Shown piece by piece: positions 1 to 7,134 of a DNA stretch of 20,472 nt. A program made the position numbers and the translations under genes. The stretch spans positions 1 to 20,472 of the forward strand of contig JAOAFH010000156.1 in assembly GCA_026416355.1 (NCBI GenBank), read 5' to 3'. Under the pieces are notes generated by a model that did no database searches, had not been told where the DNA came from, and saw nothing but the letters and a program-made list of their open reading frames with translations. The stretch is from Clostridiales bacterium (GTDB taxonomy: Bacteria > Bacillota > Clostridia > Clostridiales > Caloramatoraceae). How positions within the stretch are numbered: position 1 is the first letter of the stretch; every line of letters begins with the position of its first letter.

Positions 1-197
1 TCTTTGGAGGACGTTCATCAACATATGAACAAGAACTTATGGATGCGAGGGAAAATGCACTTCGAGAAATGCAGCAACGAGCATTGGCTATGGGAGCTAA
101 CGCAATAGTTGGTGTTGATTTTGATTATGAGGTTCTAGGTCTATCAGGAAGTATGCTTATGGTTACAGAATCAGGAACGGCAGTCGTGGTTGAATGA
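1..197 (+). CDS. YbjQ/UPF0145 family protein, C-terminal part (5' end outside window)
   Basis: The open frame from position 3 to the TGA at 195-197 encodes 64 residues that run in from the left edge. The visible part contains the run [20 protein letters not shown], then [10 protein letters not shown] and a beta-rich end ([13 protein letters not shown]). This is the typical C-terminal half of the small YbjQ/UPF0145 (DUF74) proteins, which form oligomeric beta/alpha shells of about 105 residues; their function is not firmly known. The downstream gene starts 34 bases later with its own ribosome binding site, so the two may be co-transcribed. The start codon is not visible. Confidence 0.8.
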   Translation, partial: FGGRSSTYEQELMDARENALREMQQRALAMGANAIVGVDFDYEVLGLSGSMLMVTESGTAVVVE

Positions 198-231
198 TAG
201 GTTTTAGTTAAAAATCTTTGGGAGGCACTGA

Positions 232-963
232 ATGATAACAAAAAAAAGATTTATAATATATACAGTTATAACAATGTTTATTTTATCTGCTATTTTAAAA
301 AATCCTTTTATTGCAGGGATAATAACTCTTATTTTATCAATGGCTTTTTATATTTTTAGTTTTCGTAAGTTTAATAAAATAAGGCTTGATTTACTCGAAG
401 AAAAATGTGATCCAATAGCATTTTTGCAAGAGACTGAAAAAATACAAAAAGCAATAGGAGAAAAATCAAAAGATACTATGTTGTTAGAAATAGATAGGGC
501 AGTGGGATTATTGCTAATTGGAGAGCCAGAAAAATCAAAGGAAATATTATTAAACATAAAAGATATAATACCAAGTAGAAATATAATTAGGACAATATAT
601 AGTATAAATTTAATTACAGTTTATAATCAATTAGGAGAAATTGAATTAGCAAATGAATTATATGTAAAGGGAAAAAATAAGTTTTGTTTAAATGAATATA
701 CCAAAATAGCTATTAAATCGCTTGAAGGAGAAGTAAATTTAGCTTTAAAAAATTATGATGAAAGTAAAAGAATTTTTAATGATATATTAACTAGAAATAA
801 TAAATTAACTAAAAGGATTAGGCTATCAATATTATATAATCTAGCCCAAATAGATGAGGTAGAAGGTAATATGGATTCAGCAATGGAAAAATATAAAGAA
901 GTAGCTGAAAATGGAAATAAACTTTATATAGCTCAAAGTTCAAGAGAAAAATTAGTTAAGTAA
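232..963 (+). CDS. Small membrane protein with cytoplasmic TPR-like helical domain, function unknown
   Basis: 243 residues, start ATG at 232 with GGGAGG at 220-225 (6-nt spacing). Two adjacent hydrophobic segments at about residues 7-23 and 25-44 form an N-terminal hairpin anchor. The remaining ~200 residues are lysine/glutamate-rich and helical. Helix pairs with TPR-like spacing occur at about residues 120-150 (YNQLGEIELANELYVKG), 160-190 (EVNLALKNYDESKRIFNDIL) and 200-230 (YNLAQIDEVEGNMDSAMEKY). TPRs usually mediate protein-protein contacts, so this is probably a membrane-tethered adaptor facing the cytoplasm. No enzymatic motif is visible. It probably shares a transcript with the YbjQ-type gene and is closed by a terminator straight after its stop codon. 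Confidence 0.75.
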   Translation: MITKKRFIIYTVITMFILSAILKNPFIAGIITLILSMAFYIFSFRKFNKIRLDLLEEKCDPIAFLQETEKIQKAIGEKSKDTMLLEIDRAVGLLLIGEPEKSKEILLNIKDIIPSRNIIRTIYSINLITVYNQLGEIELANELYVKGKNKFCLNEYTKIAIKSLEGEVNLALKNYDESKRIFNDILTRNNKLTKRIRLSILYNLAQIDEVEGNMDSAMEKYKEVAENGNKLYIAQSSREKLVK

Positions 964-966
964 CAT

Positions 967-1007
967 AAAAAAGCAATAGCCGTTACTTTATGGCTATTGT
1001 TTTTTAA
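967..1007 (+). terminator. Rho-independent terminator after the TPR-like gene
   Basis: CAATAGCC (974-981) pairs perfectly with GGCTATTG (992-999) across a 10-nt loop. An A-run lies upstream and TTTTTT follows (1000-1005). It lies 10 bases after the stop codon at 961-963. Confidence 0.85.
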
Positions 1008-1064
1008 ATAGCGATACAATAATTTGAATTTTAAAAGCGAAATCAATAAAAATGTTGAAAAAGT

Positions 1065-1105
1065 CTGATAATTATTATAAAATGATTATAATGAAACGTT
1101 TCCAA
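1065..1105 (+). promoter_or_regulatory. Promoter with overlapping LacI-type operator in front of the regulator gene
   Basis: A perfect -10 hexamer TATAAT lies at 1087-1092. A 4/6 -35 candidate, CTGATA, lies at 1065-1070 (16-bp spacer). The near-palindrome ATGAAACGTTTCCA (1091-1104) has the central CG of LacI/GalR operators and overlaps the downstream edge of the -10 box, a position where binding blocks initiation. A close relative (2163-2176) precedes the next gene, which suggests autoregulation plus control of the phosphorylase. The -35 assignment is weak. Confidence 0.65.
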
Positions 1106-1118
1106 AGGAGAATTGGTA

Positions 1119-2129
1119 ATGAGTGCAACTATTAAAGACGTGGCAAAAAAAGCAGGGGTAGGTGTAGGAACTGTATCAAGGGTTTTAAATGAACATCCTT
1201 CAGTATCAGATGACATACGAGAAAAGGTATTAAAGGTCATCGAAGAATTAGACTATAAACCAAACGCAATAGCAAGAAGTTTAAAGATAAAATCTACTCA
1301 AACAATAGGAGTAATAATTCCTGATATATCAAGTGCATTTTATCCAGAAATAGTTAGAGGAATTGAGGATGTTGCAAAGGAATATAAATATAACATTATT
1401 TTATTAAATACAGATTTAAGTAGAGAAAAAGAAAAAGAGGCTCTTAACATATTAAAGGAAAAAAAGGCAGATGGGATTTTGTTTATTAGTAACACAGTAA
1501 ATGAAAAACTAAAACAAGAATTCAAGAAAACAGACATACCAATTGTTCTAATATCAACAGAGGATGATAAAGGTGAATTTTATAGTGTTACAATAGACAA
1601 CGAAAAGGCAGCATATGATGCCACAATCTATTTAATTAAATTAGGTCATAAAAAAATAGCAATGCTTGCAGGTGAGAAGGATGATCCTAATGCAGGAGTT
1701 CCAAGAATTAATGGATATAAGAAGGCTCTTTTAGAAAATAATATTAAAATAGATGAAGACTATATTTTTTATGGTGATTATAAATTTAAAAGTGGATTTA
1801 AAAATATGCTAAAGATATTAAAATTAAAAGACATGCCAACAGCAATATTTGCAGCATCAGATACTATGGCAGTAGGGGCAGTATCATGTGCTATGCAGCA
1901 TGGTTTTAATGTTCCAAAGGATTTTTCAATTATAGGTTTTGATGGATTAGAGCTTGCAGAGTACTTTTATCCACCAATTACAACTGTAAAACAGCCACGA
2001 TATGAAATGGGAGCTAAAGGGATTGAGATGCTCATTAGCCTTATAAATAAAGAAAAGGTTGATAAAAAGGTGCTATTAGATTACGAAATAATTGAAAGAA
2101 AGTCATGTAATAAGATAAGCAAGGATTAG
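1119..2129 (+). CDS. LacI/GalR-family transcriptional regulator, CcpA-like
   Basis: 336 residues from ATG 1119; AAAGGAG at 1104-1110 gives 8-nt spacing. An in-frame TTG at 1113 is too close to that site to be the start. The N-terminal helix-turn-helix (IKDVAKKAGVGVGTVSRVLN, about residues 5-24) is followed by the hinge helix (YKPNAIARSLK) and a periplasmic-binding-protein-like core with GVIIPDISSAFYPEIVRGIE, SVTIDNEKAAYDA, GHKKIAMLAG, PTAIFAASDTMA and IIGFDGLELA. The spacing and several motifs resemble CcpA, but the location beside a disaccharide phosphorylase favours a local sugar-responsive repressor. Matching operators lie at 1091-1104 and 2163-2176. A weak hairpin (AAGGAT/ATCCTT, 2121-2138) spans the stop codon. 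The effector cannot be read from the sequence. Confidence 0.9.
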   Translation: MSATIKDVAKKAGVGVGTVSRVLNEHPSVSDDIREKVLKVIEELDYKPNAIARSLKIKSTQTIGVIIPDISSAFYPEIVRGIEDVAKEYKYNIILLNTDLSREKEKEALNILKEKKADGILFISNTVNEKLKQEFKKTDIPIVLISTEDDKGEFYSVTIDNEKAAYDATIYLIKLGHKKIAMLAGEKDDPNAGVPRINGYKKALLENNIKIDEDYIFYGDYKFKSGFKNMLKILKLKDMPTAIFAASDTMAVGAVSCAMQHGFNVPKDFSIIGFDGLELAEYFYPPITTVKQPRYEMGAKGIEMLISLINKEKVDKKVLLDYEIIERKSCNKISKD

Positions 2130-2162
2130 AATATCCTTCTTATTCTTTTATTTTAATACAAG

Positions 2163-2176
2163 TGGAAACGATTCCA
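2163..2176 (+). promoter_or_regulatory. LacI/CcpA-type operator (cre-like) upstream of the GH65 gene
   Basis: TGGAAACGATTCCA is a near-perfect 14-bp palindrome. It fits the published cre consensus TGNAANCGNWNNCA at every defined position, and its inner bases match the operator at 1091-1104 (GAAACG, then TTCCA or TTTCCA). It lies 36 bases before the start codon at 2212. It may be bound by the adjacent LacI-family protein, by a global CcpA, or both. No convincing -35/-10 pair was found in the AT-rich 30 bases upstream. Confidence 0.65.
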
Positions 2177-2211
2177 AAAATAAAGGGAAATAATCAAGGG
2201 GGAATGAAGAA

Positions 2212-4542
2212 ATGAGTAATTTAAATGAAAATTATTTAATTGACGAATGGAGAATAGTTGAGAAGAAATTTGAGTTAGATGATAGTTTGAAAAATGAATC
2301 ATTGTTTACTGTTGCAAATGGATATATAGGATTAAGAGGAAACTTTGAAGAAGGAATTGATAATAAAAGATTTTCAGTTGAGGGAACTTATATAAATGGT
2401 TTTTATGAGACTCATAAAATTAAGTATGGGGAAAAAGCCTATGCATTCCCAGAGATAGGACAAACTATGCTAAATGTTTTTAATGCAAAGAAAATAAAGA
2501 TTGAAGTTGATGACGAAGAATTTAATATGCTTCATTCAGAGATTTTAGATTATAAAAGAGTTTTAGATTTAAAAGAAGGTACACTAAAAAGAAGTGTTGT
2601 ATGGAGGACAAAATCTGATAAGGAAATTGAAATAAACTTTGAAAGGTTGGCAAGTCTTATAGAAAAACATTTAGCAGCTATTAGGGTTACTATTAAACCA
2701 ATTAATTTTGATGGTGAAATAAAAATAACTTCAACTATTGATTGTGAAGTGAAAAATATAACATCAGAAGACGATCCAAGGGTTGGTTCAGGGATAGAAG
2801 GAAAGGCACTTGATGTATATAAAAAGAATTTTAACAATGATATTATAGAAGTTTATGCTAGAACTAAAAACTCAAAATTTGATTTAGTATGTGCAGCTAA
2901 AAATGTGGTTGAAAATGTGCAATTTAGTAAAAAAGAATTTGAAGATAATAATCAAATAGGTTATGAATATAAAATTAAAGCAGAAAGAAATAAAGAAATT
3001 GTTTTAACTAAATATATAGCATATGCAACAACTAGAGATTTAGAATACTGTGATTTAGATAAAATAAAAGAAGAAGTTTTAGAAAAGGCATACAATGATG
3101 GATTTGATAAAATAAAAAATAGCCAAATAGATTATCTAAATGAATTTTGGGAAAAAGCTGATGTTGAAATAGATGGAGATGTTAATCTACAACAAGGAAT
3201 TAGATTTAATATGTTCCATATACTTCAATCAACAGGTAGAGATGGAATAACAAATATATGTGCAAAGGGATTAACAGGTGAAGGATATGAGGGACATTAT
3301 TTTTGGGATACAGAAATGTATATAGTTCCTATGTTCACATATACTATGCCAGAAGTTGCAAGAAAGCTTTTAGAATATAGATACAATATTTTAGATAAGG
3401 CAAGGGATAGGGCTAGACAAATGTCACATAAAAAGGGAGCTTTATTTTCATGGAGGAGTATTAATGGAGAGGAATGTTCGGCATATTTCCCAGCATCAAC
3501 AGCTCAATATCATATAAACGCAGATATAGCTTATGCAATAAAGAAATACTATGAGGCAACAAATGATATAGAATTTATGAAAAAATATGGAGCAGAGGTT
3601 CTGTTTGAAACAGCGAGAATATGGATAGATGTTGGGCATTATGTAGATGGCAGAGGCTTTTGTATAGATGGAGTTACAGGACCAGATGAATATACAGCAA
3701 TAGTAAACAACAATGCATATACAAACATAATGGCTAAGGACCATTTAAAATTTGCACATGATATGGTAAATATTCTTAAAAAAGAGGATCAACAACTGTT
3801 TATGCGCTTAAAAAATAAAATTGCACTTCAAGATGAGGAAGTAGAGGAATGGCTCAAGGCATCAAATAATATGTATATTCCATATGATGATAAATTAAAA
3901 ATACATCCACAGGATGACAGCTTTTTAAATAAAAAGGTTTGGGATTTTGAAAATACTCCAAAGGATAAATATCCATTACTTTTACACTATCACCCACTAG
4001 TTATATATAGACATCAGGTATGTAAACAAGCAGATTGGGTTTTAGCATTATTTCTACACAGTGACATGTTTTCAAAAGAACAGAAAAAAAGAGATTATGA
4101 TTACTATGAAAAGGTAACAACCCATGATTCTTCACTTTCTCCTTGCATATTTAGTATAGTTGCGTGTGATATAGGGTATAACCAAAAGGCATATGATTAC
4201 TTCATGAAGACAGCTAGAATGGATTTAGAAGATCATCATGGAAATACTAAAGACGGCATTCATGCAGCTAATATGGCAGGTTCTTGGATGGGAATGGTAT
4301 TTGGATTTGGAGGATTTAGAGTAAATAAAGATAAAATAAAATTTAATCCAATAATACCAGATAAGTGGAACAGATATTCATTTAGAGTAAATTACAAAGG
4401 AAGATTAATTAAGGTTAAAGTTGAAAAACATTCAGTTTTACTGTCATTATTAGAAGGCGAACCAATAAAAGTAGATGTATATAACAATACAGTATTATTA
4501 ACTCAGGATAGAGATATAGAAGTAAATACAGTTACTATATAA
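2212..4542 (+). CDS. GH65 family alpha-glucobioside phosphorylase (kojibiose/nigerose/trehalose/maltose phosphorylase type)
   Basis: 776 residues, the usual length for glycoside hydrolase family 65. Start ATG 2212 follows AAGGGGGA. These inverting enzymes phosphorolyse alpha-linked glucose disaccharides to beta-glucose 1-phosphate plus a sugar. The layout is family-typical: an N-terminal beta-sandwich (about 1-270; VANGYIGLRGNFEEG near the start), an (alpha/alpha)6 barrel (about 310-690) and a small C-terminal beta domain. Hallmarks are WDTE (W365-D366), GVTGPDEYTA with the expected catalytic acid E493, KQAD at 605-608, and GIHAANMAGSW with H684. The stretch GEECSAYFPASTAQYHINAD differs from B. 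subtilis YvdK-type maltose phosphorylases as remembered and looks more like the kojibiose/nigerose/trehalose subgroup. Exact substrate is unresolved. No signal peptide, so it is cytoplasmic. No beta-phosphoglucomutase or transporter lies within the window. Confidence 0.9.
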   Translation: MSNLNENYLIDEWRIVEKKFELDDSLKNESLFTVANGYIGLRGNFEEGIDNKRFSVEGTYINGFYETHKIKYGEKAYAFPEIGQTMLNVFNAKKIKIEVDDEEFNMLHSEILDYKRVLDLKEGTLKRSVVWRTKSDKEIEINFERLASLIEKHLAAIRVTIKPINFDGEIKITSTIDCEVKNITSEDDPRVGSGIEGKALDVYKKNFNNDIIEVYARTKNSKFDLVCAAKNVVENVQFSKKEFEDNNQIGYEYKIKAERNKEIVLTKYIAYATTRDLEYCDLDKIKEEVLEKAYNDGFDKIKNSQIDYLNEFWEKADVEIDGDVNLQQGIRFNMFHILQSTGRDGITNICAKGLTGEGYEGHYFWDTEMYIVPMFTYTMPEVARKLLEYRYNILDKARDRARQMSHKKGALFSWRSINGEECSAYFPASTAQYHINADIAYAIKKYYEATNDIEFMKKYGAEVLFETARIWIDVGHYVDGRGFCIDGVTGPDEYTAIVNNNAYTNIMAKDHLKFAHDMVNILKKEDQQLFMRLKNKIALQDEEVEEWLKASNNMYIPYDDKLKIHPQDDSFLNKKVWDFENTPKDKYPLLLHYHPLVIYRHQVCKQADWVLALFLHSDMFSKEQKKRDYDYYEKVTTHDSSLSPCIFSIVACDIGYNQKAYDYFMKTARMDLEDHHGNTKDGIHAANMAGSWMGMVFGFGGFRVNKDKIKFNPIIPDKWNRYSFRVNYKGRLIKVKVEKHSVLLSLLEGEPIKVDVYNNTVLLTQDRDIEVNTVTI

Positions 4543-4554
4543 TATAAGCAAAAT

Positions 4555-4601
4555 GGGGCAGTCGCACTAGAGAAATTAAAGAATTTTTGTGCGATTGCCC
4601 C
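4555..4601. terminator. Bidirectional terminator hairpin between convergent operons
   Basis: GGGGCAGTCGCAC (4555-4567) pairs with GTGCGATTGCCCC (4589-4601): 13 pairs including one G-U, around a 21-nt AT-rich loop. TTATTTTAT follows on the plus strand and ATTTTG on the minus strand. It lies between the GH65 gene (stop 4542) and the converging HAD gene (stop 4631), so it can serve both. The outer 13 bases differ at only one position from the left terminus of the 287-bp element at 6397. Confidence 0.75.
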
Positions 4602-4630
4602 TTATTTTATCCCCCGTAACGCCCAAACGG

Positions 4631-5512
4631 TCACGCCGGTGTGGATTCAAGATTTAATTTTTTAATGTGTTTAAAAATAAATCTTCCAACGCCATTTTCA
4701 TTGTTGGTTAGAGTTACATAGTCACATCTATCCTTAATTTGAGAATCGGCATTACCCATTGCAACACTTGTACCAGCTTTTTTAAACATAGATAAGTCGT
4801 TGTAGTTATCACCAAATGCAACAACATCATCAAGACTTATATTTAAATAATTAGACAGATATTCTAGAGCTGTTCCTTTAGAAGCATCTTTATTAACTAA
4901 TTCAAAGTTATATTTAAGAGAAATAACCATTGATAGGTCTTTTAAGTTACTGGAGTATTCTCTGCCGTATTTTAGTTTGTCTTCATCAAATGAAAGAGCA
5001 GATATAGTACAAAAATCTATTTCTGAGTTAATTAGAATGTTTACATCATCATAGAATCTAATTCCATATTGAGAAAATATAAGTTCAATAGTTTTTTCAA
5101 CAATATCCTCTGAAAAACCACTATTGTTTTTCATTGCAAGCCTAAAATCATTTCTTATTAGCTCCTTTGAATTTGATGGCACATATATATATTCATCAGT
5201 ACATAATTGGTAAAAATAATTGTTTTGATTAAGCCATTGTGTAACACTTTCAACAGAGTTTTTATTAATACACCAAGACTTTAGAGTTTTCCCATTTTTT
5301 GTGTGAATAACTGAACCATTATTTGATATTATATGGGCTTTTAAATTTGCTTTATCTAAAATATGAAGAGCATCTTTATATGTTCTTCCTGTTGCAATTG
5401 TAACTTCTATTCCTTTTTCTTGGGCATATCTTAATGCCTCTATATTTTCTTTGCTTATTTCGTGATTTGAATTTAATAAAGTTCCGTCTAAATCAGTTGC
5501 AATTAATTTCAT
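4631..5512 (-). CDS. Cof-type HAD-IIB family phosphatase
   Basis: 293 residues; ATG at 5512-5510, GAGGTG just upstream. HAD motif I is TDLDGTLL (nucleophile D7, general acid/base D9), motif II lies around TIATGRTY, the C-terminal lysine motif around KGTALEYL, and motif IV is VVAFGDNYNDLSMF. The large insertion between motifs II and III is the type C2b (alpha/beta) cap of Cof/YidA-like enzymes, which dephosphorylate sugar phosphates and similar metabolites. SNNGSVI is also typical. It lies 12 bases after the DeoR-family gene and is surely in the same operon. The last residues (ESTPA) are encoded in an unusually GC-rich patch (4611-4648). Substrate unknown; a hexose phosphate is a reasonable guess from context. 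Confidence 0.88.
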   Translation of the reverse strand: MKLIATDLDGTLLNSNHEISKENIEALRYAQEKGIEVTIATGRTYKDALHILDKANLKAHIISNNGSVIHTKNGKTLKSWCINKNSVESVTQWLNQNNYFYQLCTDEYIYVPSNSKELIRNDFRLAMKNNSGFSEDIVEKTIELIFSQYGIRFYDDVNILINSEIDFCTISALSFDEDKLKYGREYSSNLKDLSMVISLKYNFELVNKDASKGTALEYLSNYLNISLDDVVAFGDNYNDLSMFKKAGTSVAMGNADSQIKDRCDYVTLTNNENGVGRFIFKHIKKLNLESTPA

Positions 5513-5524
5513 TTTTCCACCTCA

Positions 5525-6283
5525 TTATTCAACTACTATTAGGTTTACATTGTTTTTTTCTAGTACTTCTATCATTTCATCACTAGGGTTTTCATCGGTT
5601 ACAATAATATCTATTTTTGATAAGTCACAAACCTTAAATGCAGCAGTATTATTAAATTTTTTATGGTCAGCTAGGACAATAGACTCCTTTGATTGTTCAA
5701 TTACCTTTTGCATTACAGCAGCATCTTCATCATCTGCCACAAAAATACCATTTTTAGTTATTGAAAGAGCACCTAAAAATGCTTTATCTGCAAAATAATT
5801 TGATAGCATATTTATGGTGTTGTGACCAAATAAAAATCTGTGCTCTGGATTTAATTTACCACCAAGCAAAATTGTTTTTATCTTATTTTTTCTAGATAGT
5901 ACATCGGCTACATTAATTGAATTTGTAATAACATTGCAATCTATATTATTCATAAACTCAGCACATGCTTGAACTGTTGTTGATGTATCTAAAATAACTG
6001 TATCTCCTTCTTTTATAAGGGTAGATGCAAGCTTTGCTATTTTATGTTTTTCTTCTATATCAGATAGTAGTCTTTCTGTATATGGTTTTACCTTTTCATG
6101 TTCAGGTGGTAAAATAGCACCTCCATGAGTTCGAAGTATTGAGCCTTGTTTTTCAAGGTTTACTAAGTCACGTCTTGCTGTATCCCTTGATACGTTAAAT
6201 AAATTGCATATTTCTTCAACACTTATTCGTTTATTTCTGTTTAGGTATTCTAAAATATGTTGCATTCTTTCTTCTTGATACAT
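5525..6283 (-). CDS. DeoR/GlpR-family transcriptional regulator of sugar metabolism
   Basis: 252 residues from ATG 6283-6281 (MYQEERMQHIL...), with GAGGTG at 6293-6288. A longer in-frame TTG start at 6295 overlaps that ribosome binding site and is rejected. The N-terminal winged helix-turn-helix (about residues 6-57) contains ISVEEICNLFNVSRDTARRD and ends in LRTHGGA, a DeoR-family signature. The C-terminal sensor domain has the expected TNSINVADVL, LLGGKLNPEHRFLFG and DKAFLGALSI motifs; such domains bind phosphorylated sugars. It is followed 12 bases later by the HAD phosphatase gene. Its promoter (6316-6344) overlaps three direct repeats that could be its own operators. Confidence 0.9.
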   Translation of the reverse strand: MYQEERMQHILEYLNRNKRISVEEICNLFNVSRDTARRDLVNLEKQGSILRTHGGAILPPEHEKVKPYTERLLSDIEEKHKIAKLASTLIKEGDTVILDTSTTVQACAEFMNNIDCNVITNSINVADVLSRKNKIKTILLGGKLNPEHRFLFGHNTINMLSNYFADKAFLGALSITKNGIFVADDEDAAVMQKVIEQSKESIVLADHKKFNNTAAFKVCDLSKIDIIVTDENPSDEMIEVLEKNNVNLIVVE

Positions 6284-6315
6284 AGTACACCTCAATAAAG
6301 AGTTCTTATACCTTA

Positions 6316-6344
6316 ATTTTAATGAAATTTAAGTAAAATGTCAA
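6316..6344 (-). promoter_or_regulatory. Sigma-A promoter of the deoR-HAD operon
   Basis: Reading the minus strand, a perfect -35 TTGACA (6344-6339) is separated by 17 bases from -10 TAAAAT (6321-6316). The expected start is about 25 bases before the ATG at 6283. The spacer and the -35 box are covered by the direct repeats of 6321-6380. Confidence 0.75.
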
Positions 6345-6380
6345 TTAAATATAAGTAAATACAATTAAATATAAGTGAAA
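6321..6380. repeat. Three phased direct repeats overlapping the deoR promoter (candidate operator array)
   Basis: CAATTAAATATAAGTAAA (6342-6359) is repeated as CAATTAAATATAAGTGAA (6362-6379), 20 bp apart. A degenerate copy, AATGAAATTTAAGTAAA (6321-6337), lies 22 bp before the second. The spacing is about two helical turns. The repeats cover the spacer, the -35 and the region upstream of it. DeoR-family proteins often bind direct repeats near their own promoters; binding here is inferred. Confidence 0.6.
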
Positions 6381-6396
6381 ATATGCAAAAAAATAC

Positions 6397-6683
6397 GGGG
6401 CTGTCGCACAAATTTTTTAACTATAATATGTTAATAAATTAGAGCCATTAAACAATTAAAGAAATATATTGATATAAATAATAGAAACTCTTGGATTTTT
6501 GACTTTAAAAATTCTGTAACCCGGAACACGGATGTTCCGGGCCAAGGTCGCCTCCACGGATGGATGCTGACGAGGGTAAGAATTTTTAAACAAAGAAAAT
6601 TTTAGAGTTTCTTTATGAAATATCATAGTACTTCGTAATTGTTAATGGCTCTTTTGTTGTAGTAAAACTTCTGCGACAGCCCC
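6397..6683. repeat. 287-bp palindromic non-coding element with terminal inverted repeats (MITE-like or structured RNA)
   Basis: The ends are perfect 12-bp inverted repeats: GGGGCTGTCGCA (6397-6408) and TGCGACAGCCCC (6672-6683). Further complementary pairs lie inside in collinear order: AGAGCCATTAAACAATT (6441-6457) with 6637-6652 (one bulge), AGAAACTCT (6483-6491) with 6604-6612, and TTTAAAAATTCT (6504-6515) with 6579-6590. The core is GC-rich and holds a 9-bp hairpin, CCCGGAACA/TGTTCCGGG (6520-6528/6533-6541), with a CGGA loop. No credible coding frame is present. The right end lies one base from the stop codon at 6685-6687, so on the minus strand it follows that gene directly. No clear target-site duplication was found. 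It could be a MITE, a structured RNA, or an elaborate terminator. Confidence 0.65.
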
Positions 6684-6684
6684 T

Positions 6685-7095
6685 TTATTTTTCTTCTTCG
6701 TCTATAAAGTTTTCTTCTAAACCTGATCTAAAATCATCTTCACATGATTTGCATGGATGTGGAGGATCACATTGGTCAGGTTTGATTACAACTGGTTTGA
6801 TTGTAACATGGCTATGCCAAACTTTTATTACGTATTTTTTATTTGGAGCTAATGGTCCAAATATAAATTGACCACATTCATCTGTGAAAGCATGTGTTAT
6901 TGGTGTCAATGAGCATGGATCACATGGATTGTTTACTTCAAATAATTTAACAACAGCATCCTTCAAAGGCTTGTTATTGAAGTCTAAAACAATACCATGA
7001 ATGACACTCCTTTGTTCTTCTTGAAGTTTAACTGTTAATTCTAATTGTTCATTTTTACCTGGGGTTACTTGAAATTTTGTTAGTCGATAACCCAT
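6685..7095 (-). CDS. Small carboxypeptidase-regulatory-like (beta-sandwich) protein, spore-cluster associated
   Basis: 136 residues; ATG 7095-7093 with AGGAGGG five bases upstream. The middle (about residues 30-100) fits a carboxypeptidase regulatory/CnaB-like beta-sandwich: VIHGIVLDFNNKPLKDAVVKLFEV, then TDECGQFIFGPLAPNKKYVIKVW. This fold is usually a binding or structural module, not an enzyme. Cysteine-rich loops (CDPC around residue 55; CDPPHPCKSC near 110) could bind metal or crosslink. The C-terminus is acidic (EEENFIDEEE-like). No signal peptide or anchor is visible, so export by the general pathway is unlikely. It is divergent from the first SPOCS gene pair, which suggests a role in the same spore-envelope system; that role is inferred from position. 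Confidence 0.7.
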   Translation of the reverse strand: MGYRLTKFQVTPGKNEQLELTVKLQEEQRSVIHGIVLDFNNKPLKDAVVKLFEVNNPCDPCSLTPITHAFTDECGQFIFGPLAPNKKYVIKVWHSHVTIKPVVIKPDQCDPPHPCKSCEDDFRSGLEENFIDEEEK

Positions 7096-7134
7096 ACATA
7101 CCCTCCTAAAAAATGATAAAGAAGTTTAAATTTA

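Noticed and set aside
2121..2138. Terminator after the LacI-family gene
   Set aside because: The AAGGAT/ATCCTT stem is only six pairs and overlaps the stop codon; the following T-rich stretch is interrupted, so termination here is doubtful.
3496..3744. Minus-strand open frame inside the GH65 gene
   Set aside because: Antisense to a strongly supported enzyme core; Cys/Ile/Tyr-rich text with no ribosome binding site or family features.
6397..6683. Full insertion sequence
   Set aside because: Inverted ends are present, but no transposase frame fits inside 287 bp and no clear target duplication flanks it.
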